Assembly (NCBI GenBank): GCA_964527995.1
Contig: CAZGRP010000065.1
Span: forward strand, 1 to 21,469
Direction of reading: 5' to 3'
DNA: 21,469 bases
Origin: CAZGRP01 sp964527995
GTDB lineage: Bacteria; Zhuqueibacterota; Zhuqueibacteria; Oceanimicrobiales; CAZGRP01
Positions within the stretch are counted from its first letter, which is position 1. Every line of letters starts with the position of its first letter. The notes under the pieces are model-generated. The model ran no database searches and was not told the DNA's origin. It worked only from the letters and a program-made list of their open reading frames with translations. This document shows, piece after piece, positions 1-7,382 of the stretch. The position numbers and the translations under genes were made by a program.

Positions 1-21
1 TTTCACCCCCCACAACCTTGT

Positions 22-1155
22 TCAACCTTGCACCCGGATCAGGGATCGGTCCAGCTTCACGCCGTAGCGCTTTTCGCCATACGCCCCTACCGAGCTGACC
101 TCATAGTACTGCCGCAGCGCTTCGGTCGGCAGAACTCCGGCAATGACGCGCCGAATCCGCGAAATCGCCTGCTGCACCTTCTCCCACTCCGCTTCTACAT
201 CCCAGCCCTCGGGCGGCCGCCGCCCGGCCATCCGGTAAATCGCATCCCGAGCATCGCGCTCGAAACCGTTGATGCCACCTGGCTCAAAATGGGCCCAATC
301 CTCTTCCCCCTCGATCTGCATGGACCGATTCAGACTCCGCTCGACGTAGTGGCGATACACAGCGAAGTCGAAGCTGGGCAGCGTAAAGCTGCGCTCCCCG
401 ATCCACACCTTTCGCTTGTCCACTTCCAGAACCAACTCGGGCAACGCCTCCAGCTGGCGCAGTTCCTCCTGGGCCAGGCGCACCATCGCGTCGAAAGACA
501 GATCCTCACGGCCAAACCATTGGCCCAGCTTACCACGCAGGCGCACGAAGGGCACTTCCACCAAGTCGATTCGGGCCCGGGCGGTGGACAGGGTGCCTCC
601 ATCGACCAACGCCAGCTCCACCGGCTCCGGCGGCGGATAGTAGAACTGCGTATGGCCCTCGAACTCCCGCGGGCTCACCAACACGTGGTAGAGCCGGTCT
701 TGGGGCCGCCCGAAAAACTGCATGGCCGTGGCCAGATAGACACTCATGGTCTTGCGGCCGCCCGCCAGCGAGGCGTAAACCACCGAGCCCGACGCTGCGG
801 TGAGGCGACGTACGGTGCTCATCACCAGACCAGCAAACTGCTCACTGTGGCGCACATCGCGGATATCCTCGTACGCTTCTGCCGCGGCACCGTGTGTTAC
901 GACATCCTCCAGACCGAACCGCAAAGCCGCCGTGGCCTCAGGGTAGTCGCGGCAGAACGCATGAAACCACCCCTCTCCCTCCCCCAGCAGGTGTTCCTCC
1001 ACCTGGCGTTTCCCCGAAAGCGTGGTCAGAACACAGATCCGCTCTACCCGCAGGCGCCTCTGGATCAACAGCGCGTACAGCGTCTCGGTGAGAATCTGTG
1101 GCGTGTGGCCGAGTACAGCAAGCAAGTAAATCGTGCCAGGCACATCAATCCCCAC
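22..1155 (-). CDS. CARF-domain CRISPR-associated protein, NE0113/Csm6-like family
   Basis: This 377-residue protein has the layout of the CRISPR-associated NE0113 family, annotated in some databases as a Csm6-type ring nuclease. The N-terminal Rossmann-like CARF domain (about residues 8-200) shows LLAVLGHTPQ (11-20) and the hallmark SLAGGRKTM (129-137), followed by FFGRPQDRL and HVLVSP. In the family, CARF domains bind cyclic oligoadenylates made by type III CRISPR complexes. The C-terminal half (about 245-377) looks like winged-helix DNA-binding sequence: LPSFDFAVYRHY (259-270) and a closing ISRIRRVI...YGVKLDRSLIRV (331-375). No HEPN RxxxxH motif was found. The start is GTG with no convincing Shine-Dalgarno; an in-frame GTG four codons later is an alternative. 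No cas genes or repeats are visible beside it, so the CRISPR link rests on family membership. Neighbours to the left are outside the window. Confidence 0.75.
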   Translation of the reverse strand: MGIDVPGTIYLLAVLGHTPQILTETLYALLIQRRLRVERICVLTTLSGKRQVEEHLLGEGEGWFHAFCRDYPEATAALRFGLEDVVTHGAAAEAYEDIRDVRHSEQFAGLVMSTVRRLTAASGSVVYASLAGGRKTMSVYLATAMQFFGRPQDRLYHVLVSPREFEGHTQFYYPPPEPVELALVDGGTLSTARARIDLVEVPFVRLRGKLGQWFGREDLSFDAMVRLAQEELRQLEALPELVLEVDKRKVWIGERSFTLPSFDFAVYRHYVERSLNRSMQIEGEEDWAHFEPGGINGFERDARDAIYRMAGRRPPEGWDVEAEWEKVQQAISRIRRVIAGVLPTEALRQYYEVSSVGAYGEKRYGVKLDRSLIRVQG

Positions 1156-1172
1156 TGTCTTGACGATGTGTA

Positions 1173-1198
1173 GGCCGCCACCCTCCCGGTCGGCGGCC
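1173..1198. other. Hairpin just upstream of the CARF gene
   Basis: GGCCGCC (1173-1179) pairs with GGCGGCC (1192-1198), and ACC (1180-1182) pairs with GGT (1188-1190), leaving one bulged base. On the minus strand the loop side carries GGGAGGG, a good Shine-Dalgarno-like string. It lies about 25 nt from the GTG start, too far to serve it directly. A role in translation control is only inference. Confidence 0.4.
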
Positions 1199-1311
1199 GG
1201 ATCGGGGCGTCTTTACCGATGCACTACCAGAAAAGGCAGCAGGGCACAGAACAGGCCGCCGCATGCCCTCCGCTTCCGGCGGAACGGCTGGCGGCCCTTC
1301 GCCCCGGCGGG

Positions 1312-1377
1312 GGTCGAAAGCACAGCGGAAGCCGGTTCCGCAGCTGGGGGGCTGGCATCCACAACTGTGGCTCGACC
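1312..1377. repeat. Nested palindromes in the gene-free region
   Basis: An outer inverted repeat GGTCGA (1312-1317) / TCGACC (1372-1377) encloses two further ones: GCGGAA (1325-1330) / TTCCGC (1336-1341), and CCAC (1359-1362) / GTGG (1367-1370). Just outside, TTCCG-g-CGGAA at 1274-1284 repeats the GGAA/TTCC core. This could fold as a small branched RNA or be a decayed REP-like element. Short GC-rich palindromes also arise by chance. Confidence 0.35.
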
Positions 1378-1526
1378 AAAAAGTCGCTGCGCGATATAGA
1401 AAGGCCCACAAGATGGTCAGCCGGTGGCGACTGCCACCATTGGGGAAGGCGTTCGAGGATGGGAAGAAAGAAGAGAGGCGTCACGAGAGCCCCCTGTGCG
1501 TTGATACGCCAAATGTTGCGGATGAT

Positions 1527-1555
1527 AAAATACGCTGCAAAGGGAGCGAACGCAA
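1527..1555 (-). promoter_or_regulatory. Weak candidate sigma-70 promoter for the CARF gene
   Basis: Read on the minus strand, TTGCGT (1555-1550) and TATTTT (1532-1527) are separated by 17 nt in an AT-richer patch of an otherwise GC-rich region. The boxes match the consensus only 3/6 and 4/6. If used, it would give a leader of about 365 nt containing the palindromes at 1173-1377. Similar matches occur by chance. Confidence 0.2.
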
Positions 1556-1815
1556 GAGAAAAGTTGTGAAGTGATTGTTACATTCCCTGCCGCGGTGGCC
1601 GGGGCCTGGCGAGCCGGGCGGGTGTTGCGTATCAGGTCTCAGGGATCAGAAACTGGGAGGAGGGATGGGAATTGGGTGTCAACCGTCCACCCGCCGAAAA
1701 GCCGTTCTTGCCTGAAGGCGGCATCCCAGCTTTCGTGCCGGTTTGGCGCAGTTCCGTATCTTCGGCGTGTTTCGGTGCTCAACCCTCCAGGCAAATCCGT
1801 GCTCAAACGGCAACG

Positions 1816-1860
1816 GGCCGGTGCGGCGGCTCATGGGAACGTACCGGTTCTCCGCCGGCC
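1816..1860. other. Stem-loop downstream of hprK
   Basis: GGCCGG (1816-1821) pairs with CCGGCC (1855-1860), and CGG (1824-1826) can pair with CCG (1852-1854) past a 2-nt bulge. It begins 28 nt beyond the hprK stop codon on the minus strand. No T-tract follows, so it is not a standard intrinsic terminator, but it could protect or define the 3' end of the mRNA. Confidence 0.3.
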
Positions 1861-1887
1861 ACTCCCACACCCAAGCCGCCGTGGGGA

Positions 1888-2868
<981 letters not shown>

Positions 2869-2893
2869 CGTTCTCCCTCCATTCTTGCCCACA

Positions 2894-2942
2894 GACAAGG
2901 GGCTCGCCGCAGCGGCGGCCCCTTGTCTTCTCTGTTTTTTCT
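2894..2942 (+). terminator. Strong hairpin with T-tract, oriented to the plus strand, between hpf and hprK
   Basis: GACAAGGGGC (2894-2903) pairs perfectly with GCCCCTTGTC (2918-2927). Inside, CGCCG (2905-2909) pairs with CGGCG (2913-2917) past one bulged T, giving about 15 bp of stem and a 3-nt loop. On the plus strand a T-rich tract with six consecutive Ts (2935-2940) follows, as in an intrinsic terminator. On the minus strand, where hpf and hprK are read, no T-tract follows. There the hairpin would sit about 14 nt before the hprK Shine-Dalgarno. It could stop antisense transcription or act as an intercistronic RNA-stability element. Confidence 0.6.
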
Positions 2943-2970
2943 ACGCATGACGCCGTGATCCGGCTCCCGA

Positions 2971-3300
2971 TCATTCTTCCTCCACAATCAAATCCGTGGC
3001 CCGTTCCCGGGGCCGCTGGCGCAACTTCTCCTTGTAGCGTTTCAACTGCCGCTCCAGCTTGTCGATGGCCAAAGCGACCGATTTTTTCATGTCTTCACTT
3101 TTTTCCACAACGGTAAGCCGCTGCCCATAGACTTTGAGTACGATTTCGGCCACCTCGACCGCCGCCTTCTCGTGGTCGAGAATCACTTCGCAGTCGATGA
3201 TGCCGTCGTAGTAGCGCTTCAGGCGCCAGGCCTCGCCTTCGACAAAGTTTCTCAGCTTCGGGGTGCACTTGAAATGCCTGCAGGTGAGGTTGAGTCTCAT
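2971..3300 (-). CDS. hpf: Ribosome hibernation-promoting factor, short form (HPF/RaiA family)
   Basis: Small cytosolic protein that binds the 30S subunit near the decoding centre in slow growth and helps inactivate ribosomes. At 109 residues it is the short form without the C-terminal dimerisation domain of long HPF. It starts MRLNLTCRHFKCTPKLRNFV and shows the typical beta-alpha-beta-beta-beta-alpha pattern, with VYGQRLTVVEKSEDMKKSV in the middle and the closing helix AIDKLERQLKRYKEKL. The acidic tail DLIVEEE is normal. ATG at 3300 is chosen because AAAGGAGG lies 5 nt upstream and the family begins there; the open frame extends 20 codons further. It lies between xerC and hprK on the same strand. 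The rpoN and ptsN genes that often accompany hpf are not in this cluster. Confidence 0.93.
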   Translation of the reverse strand: MRLNLTCRHFKCTPKLRNFVEGEAWRLKRYYDGIIDCEVILDHEKAAVEVAEIVLKVYGQRLTVVEKSEDMKKSVALAIDKLERQLKRYKEKLRQRPRERATDLIVEEE

Positions 3301-3333
3301 TGTGTCCTCCTTTGTGCTTTCTGCGAACCACCT

Positions 3334-3361
3334 TTTGGGGGACAAAAAACTACCTCCCAAA
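3334..3361. other. Stem-loop in the hpf leader
   Basis: TTTGGG (3334-3339) pairs with CCCAAA (3356-3361), and GG (3340-3341) with CC (3353-3354) past one bulge, enclosing an 11-nt loop that carries an A6 run (T6 on the minus strand). It lies in the 78-bp xerC-hpf gap. No T-tract follows on the minus strand. It might influence hpf mRNA; the stem is modest. Confidence 0.25.
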
Positions 3362-3378
3362 GCAGCGGACAGATCGGG

Positions 3379-4305
3379 TTATTCAGCTCTTGGGTGCGCC
3401 TGTTTGTAGACACGTTTGAGGCGCTCGGCAGTGACGTGTGTGTACACCTGAGTGGTGCTGAGACTGGAGTGGCCGAGCAGTTCCTTGACCGCCAGGAGAT
3501 CGGCGCCAGCGTCCAGGAGGTGGGTGGCAAAGGTATGCCGCAGGACGTGCGGGTGGGTCTTGCCGGCTTCGGCGACTTGCGACAGGTAGTGGGCTACCCG
3601 GCCGGCGACAACGCGGGGGGAGATGCGCTTGCCGCGACGTCCGAGGAACAGCGCCTGCGGGTCGATCTGCGGGGCGCGGCCGCGGCGCGGAACCACGATC
3701 CTTTCGCGTACAGCGAGATACCGCTCCACCGCCTCGGCAGCGGCCAGGCCCAGCGGCACCACGCGCTCCTTGCGCCCCTTGCCGTGCACCCGCACCACTC
3801 CTTCACGGAGGTTCACATCGTGCACGTCCAGGCCGGTCAGTTCGCGCAGCCGGAGACCGGCGCCATAGAACAGCTCCAACATGGCGCGATCGCGGCAGCC
3901 CACCGGAGTCGAGTCGGGCAGATCGAGGGCTTTCATCACGGTCTCCACGTCCAGCCATTCGGGCAGGCGTTTTTCGCTGGTCAAATAGGGGATGTTGGTG
4001 GCGGGATTGGCGGGCAAGATCCCCTCGCGGGAGAGGTAACGGCAGAAGGATCGCATGGATGACAGCTTGCGATTCACCGAAGTGGCCGCAAGCCCGTGGC
4101 GGGCCAGGCCGGCGAGGTAATCCCGCAACGCTTTACGCTCCAGCGGCGCCACGATGCCCTCGGCTTTTACGTGGTCGCAAAACTGCTGCAGGTCGCTGCG
4201 GTAGGCCTCGACCGTCAGTGGCGCGCAGTTGCGTTCGACCTCAAGATGATGCAAGAACCGCTCGATCCAGCCTGAAAGCTCGTCAGCCGACAGCGACAGA
4301 GCCAT
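3379..4305 (-). CDS. xerC: Tyrosine recombinase XerC/XerD-like
   Basis: Site-specific recombinase of the type that resolves chromosome dimers at dif during division. The 308 residues match the usual Xer length of about 300. The N-terminal SAM-like DNA-binding domain is about 10-95 and the catalytic domain about 115-300. All six active-site residues are present: R152 (GAGLRLREL), K176 (HGKGRKER), H253 and R256 (HVLRHTFATHL), H279 (LLGHSS) and the nucleophile Y288 (TTQVYTHV). ATG at 4305 is preferred because GAGG stands about 6 nt upstream, which puts the start 23 nt inside the end of topA and suggests translational coupling. Linkage to topA and smg supports a housekeeping Xer rather than a mobile-element integrase. 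C and D types cannot be firmly separated from sequence alone. Confidence 0.9.
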   Translation of the reverse strand: MALSLSADELSGWIERFLHHLEVERNCAPLTVEAYRSDLQQFCDHVKAEGIVAPLERKALRDYLAGLARHGLAATSVNRKLSSMRSFCRYLSREGILPANPATNIPYLTSEKRLPEWLDVETVMKALDLPDSTPVGCRDRAMLELFYGAGLRLRELTGLDVHDVNLREGVVRVHGKGRKERVVPLGLAAAEAVERYLAVRERIVVPRRGRAPQIDPQALFLGRRGKRISPRVVAGRVAHYLSQVAEAGKTHPHVLRHTFATHLLDAGADLLAVKELLGHSSLSTTQVYTHVTAERLKRVYKQAHPRAE

Positions 4306-6586
4306 ACGATTCCTCGGCTTCGGCGGGGAATTCCGCCTTGCAGTTCGGGCAGCGCAGGTACTCACCCCCGGCATCAGACGATCGGTCCCCTTTTCGGCGA
4401 CTGCGTTCCTCCAGGTAGGGGTGCCCGCATTCCGGGCAGGCCCGATCGACCGGCCGGTACCAGGTGGCGAAATCGCACTTCGGATAGTTGCTGCAACCGT
4501 AGAAGGTCCTCCCCCGGCGCGTTCGTTTCTCCACCACCATGCCGTCGCATCCCTCCTTGGGGCACTTCATACCGATGGTGAGCGAACGCGTGTTCTTGCA
4601 CTCGGGATAGCCCGAGCATGCCAGGAAGCGGCCGAAGCGACCGGTCTTGATCACCATGTCGCGGCCGCACTTCTCGCACTTCTCGCCCGATGTCTTCTGC
4701 TCTTCGGGCTCGACGGGCGCCGTGTAGCGGCACTCCGGGTAGCCGGTGCAGGCCATGAAGCGACCGTTGCGACCCCAGCGGATGATCAAGTCGCGGCCGC
4801 ATTTCGGGCATTTCTCGCTGGTTTCCTTCTGCACTTCTTCGAGGATCTCCTCGCGCTTCTGCTCGGTCGCCTGCAGAGCGCGGGTAAAGGGCTCATAAAA
4901 GGCCTTTACGACCTCGAGAAACTGGCGCTCGCCCGACTCGATGCGGTCCAGCTCGGCCTCCATCTCGGCGGTGAAGTTGACGTTGAAGATATTGGGAAAG
5001 TTCGAGACCAGAATCTTGTTGACCGTGCGCCCCAGGTCGGTGGGCACCAGTTGCCGTCCGTCTTTGATGACGTACTGGCGCTGTTGAATCGTCGAGATGA
5101 TGGTGGCGTAGGTGCTCGGCCGGCCGATCCCCAGCTCGTCCAGGGCTTTGACCAGGCTGCTTTCGGTGTATCGTGCCGGCGGCTTGGTGAAATGCTGCTT
5201 CGGAATCAGATCGATAAGGCGGAGGTTCTCCCCCGAGCGCAGCTCCGTTGGAACCTTGCCCGTCTCCTCTTCTTCGCGGGCCTCGCCGTTCTCCTTGACA
5301 TCTTCATAGACCTGCAAGAAACCGCGGAAGGTGACCACCGAGCCAGTGGTGCGAAAGAGGTAGCGGCTGGTCCCGGCCGCTGACGGGTCGCCCGCAGTGA
5401 TGTCGATGGTAGTCTGCTCCAGCTCAGCCGGCATCATCTGCGAAGCAACGAAACGCTGCCAAATCAGCTCATAGAGCCGGAACTGATCGGCCGTAAGGTA
5501 GCGCTTGACCTTGCGCGGCTCGAACTTCATCGAGGTCGGACGGACGGCCTCGTGGGCGTCCTGAGCGCCGCTCTTGGCCTTGTAACGCCGGGCCGTCTTG
5601 GGCAGATACTCCTTGCCGTAGTTGGTGTAGATGTACTCGCGCACTGCCTCCAGTGCCTCGTTGGCAACGCGCGTCGAGTCGGTACGCATGTAGGTGATCA
5701 GACCGGTGGGCCCCTTCGAGCCCAGCTCGATCCCTTCGTAGAGCTGCTGCGCCGTCGCCATGGTGCGCTTGGCAGTGAAGCCCAGGCGCTGAGCCGCCGC
5801 CTGCTGCATGGTGCTGGTGGTGAAAGGTGCCGGCGGGTTGCGGCGGACGGTCTTCTTCTGGATACTTTTGACCGTGTAGCGCTGCTTGCGCAGATCCTCG
5901 ACAACCGCCAGAGCCTCGCTCTCCTCGCCAAGCTTGACCCGCTTGCCGTCGATCTGGATCAGTTTCGAGGGGAACGGCTCGGTGCGGAAACCCTGGAGCA
6001 TGGCCGTGATCGACCAGTACTCTTCGGGCACGAACGCGTCGATCTCGTCTTCGCGCTCGCAGATGAGGCGCAAGGCCACCGACTGCACGCGACCAGCGCT
6101 CAGCCCGCGGTAGATCGTGCGCCACAGGATCGGGCTCACCTGGTACCCCACCAGGCGGTCGACCACACGCCGTGCCCGTTGAGCCTCGACCTTGTCTTCG
6201 TCGATCTCGGTGGGGTGTTGGATGGCGTGCTTTACCGCGGTCTCGGTGATTTCGTTGAAGAGAACCCGGTGGATGTTGCGGTTGCGCGCAGCAATCTCCT
6301 CGGCAATGTGTTTGGCGATGGCCTCCCCTTCGCGATCCGGGTCGGTGGCGATGTAGACCCTGTCGGACTGTGCGGCCGACTTGCGCAGCTCATTGAGGAT
6401 CTTCCCCTTGCCACGGATGGTGATGTACTCCGGATCGAAACCATCTTCGACCTTCACACCGAGGCGATGCTTGGGCAGGTCCTTGACGTGACCCACCGAC
6501 GAGCGCACCTCGAATCCGCGGCCGAGAAACTTGCTGATCGTCTTTGTTTTCGCTACCGATTCAACGATGACCAGTGACTTTGCCAT
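4283..6586 (-). CDS. topA: DNA topoisomerase I (type IA)
   Basis: Relaxes negative supercoils by transient single-strand cleavage. The 767 residues carry an N-terminal Toprim domain with E9 and the acidic motif TDPDREGE (81-88), the type IA core with SAGRVQSVALRLI (163-175), and the active-site tyrosine Y299 in GLITYMRTDSTR, with R301 beside it. The core ends near residue 590. A C-terminal tail holds four cysteine modules starting near 593, 637, 675 and 717; the first three are typical topoisomerase C4 zinc ribbons, and the fourth is a CxxC...CxxC module with a longer spacer (717-749). ATG at 6586 matches the family start (MAKSLVIVES), although the ribosome-binding site is weak. It follows smg, giving the widespread smg-topA order; the dprA gene that often precedes smg is absent. 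Confidence 0.97.
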   Translation of the reverse strand: MAKSLVIVESVAKTKTISKFLGRGFEVRSSVGHVKDLPKHRLGVKVEDGFDPEYITIRGKGKILNELRKSAAQSDRVYIATDPDREGEAIAKHIAEEIAARNRNIHRVLFNEITETAVKHAIQHPTEIDEDKVEAQRARRVVDRLVGYQVSPILWRTIYRGLSAGRVQSVALRLICEREDEIDAFVPEEYWSITAMLQGFRTEPFPSKLIQIDGKRVKLGEESEALAVVEDLRKQRYTVKSIQKKTVRRNPPAPFTTSTMQQAAAQRLGFTAKRTMATAQQLYEGIELGSKGPTGLITYMRTDSTRVANEALEAVREYIYTNYGKEYLPKTARRYKAKSGAQDAHEAVRPTSMKFEPRKVKRYLTADQFRLYELIWQRFVASQMMPAELEQTTIDITAGDPSAAGTSRYLFRTTGSVVTFRGFLQVYEDVKENGEAREEEETGKVPTELRSGENLRLIDLIPKQHFTKPPARYTESSLVKALDELGIGRPSTYATIISTIQQRQYVIKDGRQLVPTDLGRTVNKILVSNFPNIFNVNFTAEMEAELDRIESGERQFLEVVKAFYEPFTRALQATEQKREEILEEVQKETSEKCPKCGRDLIIRWGRNGRFMACTGYPECRYTAPVEPEEQKTSGEKCEKCGRDMVIKTGRFGRFLACSGYPECKNTRSLTIGMKCPKEGCDGMVVEKRTRRGRTFYGCSNYPKCDFATWYRPVDRACPECGHPYLEERSRRKGDRSSDAGGEYLRCPNCKAEFPAEAEESYGSVAVG

Positions 6587-6618
6587 GCTGTCTCATCTCA
6601 AGTAAAAGGATCATCCCC

Positions 6619-6638
6619 GTCGGCCGGCTGCGGCCGAC
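6619..6638. other. GC-rich hairpin between smg and topA
   Basis: GTCGGCCG (6619-6626) pairs perfectly with CGGCCGAC (6631-6638) around a 4-nt loop, in the 65-bp smg-topA gap. No T-run follows on either strand, so it is not an intrinsic terminator. It ends about 33 nt before the topA ATG and could modulate topA translation or mRNA processing. Confidence 0.45.
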
Positions 6639-6651
6639 ACCCATCGTCACC

Positions 6652-7119
6652 CTACTGAATCTCTGGATCGCTGTCCCACAAGAAGTAGTTGCCATCGGTA
6701 AAACCGTCGGTCTCGAAAAGCATCGACGCCACCATCGCCTTGATATCGCCGACAGTCACCTTGGGAGAGCCGAGCATCATGGCGCGTTCGATCACCGTTT
6801 CCATCTCGGCGTGGGTGATGAGGCCCAACTCCCGCAACTGCAACAGGTAGCCGAAAGCCTCGGGCGAAATCACCATGCGCTCGACTTCGTGGAGATACCT
6901 CGTCGACTGCTGGAAGGCGCTGTCTTCGCTGTCCATCACCTCATCGATGCCGTTGCGCATGCGCTCGAGCAACCACGAAAAGGCGGAATTGATCTCGCTT
7001 TCGGTGTATCCGCGCTGCATGAGATCGCGCGACAGGACGGCAAGCTCCCCTAACCCTCTTTTCTTCTGGCGGATCTCGTTCATAATATAGACGAGGATCT
7101 CCATGACTCGTTCGTTCAT
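6652..7119 (-). CDS. smg: Smg/DUF494 family protein
   Basis: A 155-residue, mostly helical protein of the Smg (DUF494) family. Its biochemical role is not established as far as I know. It begins NERVMEILVYIMNEI and has the family pattern: LSRDLMQRGYTESEINSAFSWL near 29-50, EAFGYLLQLRELGLIT near 87-102, and VTVGDIKAMVASMLF near 119-135, comparable to E. coli Smg in layout. ATG at 7119 is preceded by GGAGGG at good spacing. The gene sits directly before topA, as in many bacteria, which strongly supports the assignment. A possible promoter and inverted repeat lie upstream at 7158-7206. The name is based on family layout and gene order together. Confidence 0.88.
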   Translation of the reverse strand: MNERVMEILVYIMNEIRQKKRGLGELAVLSRDLMQRGYTESEINSAFSWLLERMRNGIDEVMDSEDSAFQQSTRYLHEVERMVISPEAFGYLLQLRELGLITHAEMETVIERAMMLGSPKVTVGDIKAMVASMLFETDGFTDGNYFLWDSDPEIQ

Positions 7120-7157
7120 CTCTACCCTCCTACAATCGCCTCACAACCGGGGCTCGG

Positions 7158-7206
7158 ACTGCCCGATAATGGGCAGTAATGTAGCAAAATCGCCTGCAAA
7201 TGCAAA
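7158..7206 (-). promoter_or_regulatory. Candidate promoter with an overlapping inverted repeat upstream of smg
   Basis: ACTGCCC (7158-7164) and GGGCAGT (7171-7177) form a perfect 7-bp inverted repeat around a 6-nt centre. On the minus strand it lies just downstream of an AT-rich patch where TTGCAT and TACATT are spaced 16 nt apart, a poor to fair sigma-70 match. The repeat would overlap the transcription start, where an operator often sits. The first gene of a smg-topA-xerC-hpf-hprK transcript would be served. The promoter match itself is weak. Confidence 0.3.
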
Positions 7207-7382
7207 TCATTTTACAATTTCTTCTTGTCGGGTCTTTTCACCTGCTCGTCGTCCTCATTATGCTGTGCCGTAACAGCGGCAGCCACGGTCCTATTCCCTC
7301 CGCACTGCAGCGAGCCACGACCTCTGCTGCAAGTCGCCGCCCGCCTTCTCACCGCTGCCATCGACGCCGGCCGCAGGAACCT

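Larger units (their letters stand above)
1156..1887. other. 732-bp gene-free region between hprK and the CARF gene
   Basis: No open frame here has recognisable protein similarity, a good ribosome-binding site or family-like composition on either strand; the frames of up to about 115 codons look like chance in GC-rich DNA. The stretch holds several inverted repeats (1173-1198, 1274-1284, 1312-1377, 1816-1860), a short direct repeat GTGCTCAA at 1775-1782 and 1799-1806, an AT-richer patch around 1500-1570 with a weak promoter match, and a G-rich motif at 1665-1676 that recurs at the right end of the window. It probably contains the 3' end of the hprK transcript and the 5' leader of the CARF gene. 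A non-coding RNA or a decayed gene cannot be excluded. Confidence 0.6.

Noticed and set aside
1..30. Two copies of CAACCTTG 10 nt apart at the left edge, considered as the start of a CRISPR array
   Set aside because: The unit is too short and the spacing too close for a CRISPR array; one copy lies within the CARF gene end.
1224..1574. Small open frames of 86-116 codons in the gene-free region
   Set aside because: Overlapping frames on both strands, no ribosome-binding sites, arginine- and proline-rich translations, no recognisable similarity.
3379..4305. Tyrosine recombinase considered as an integrase of a mobile element
   Set aside because: Length, motifs and linkage to topA and smg fit a housekeeping Xer; no attachment-site repeats, tRNA or phage genes are nearby.
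7261..7283. Short inverted repeat TGCCG/CGGCA downstream of secA considered as its terminator
   Set aside because: Only 5 bp of stem and no T-run follows on the minus strand.
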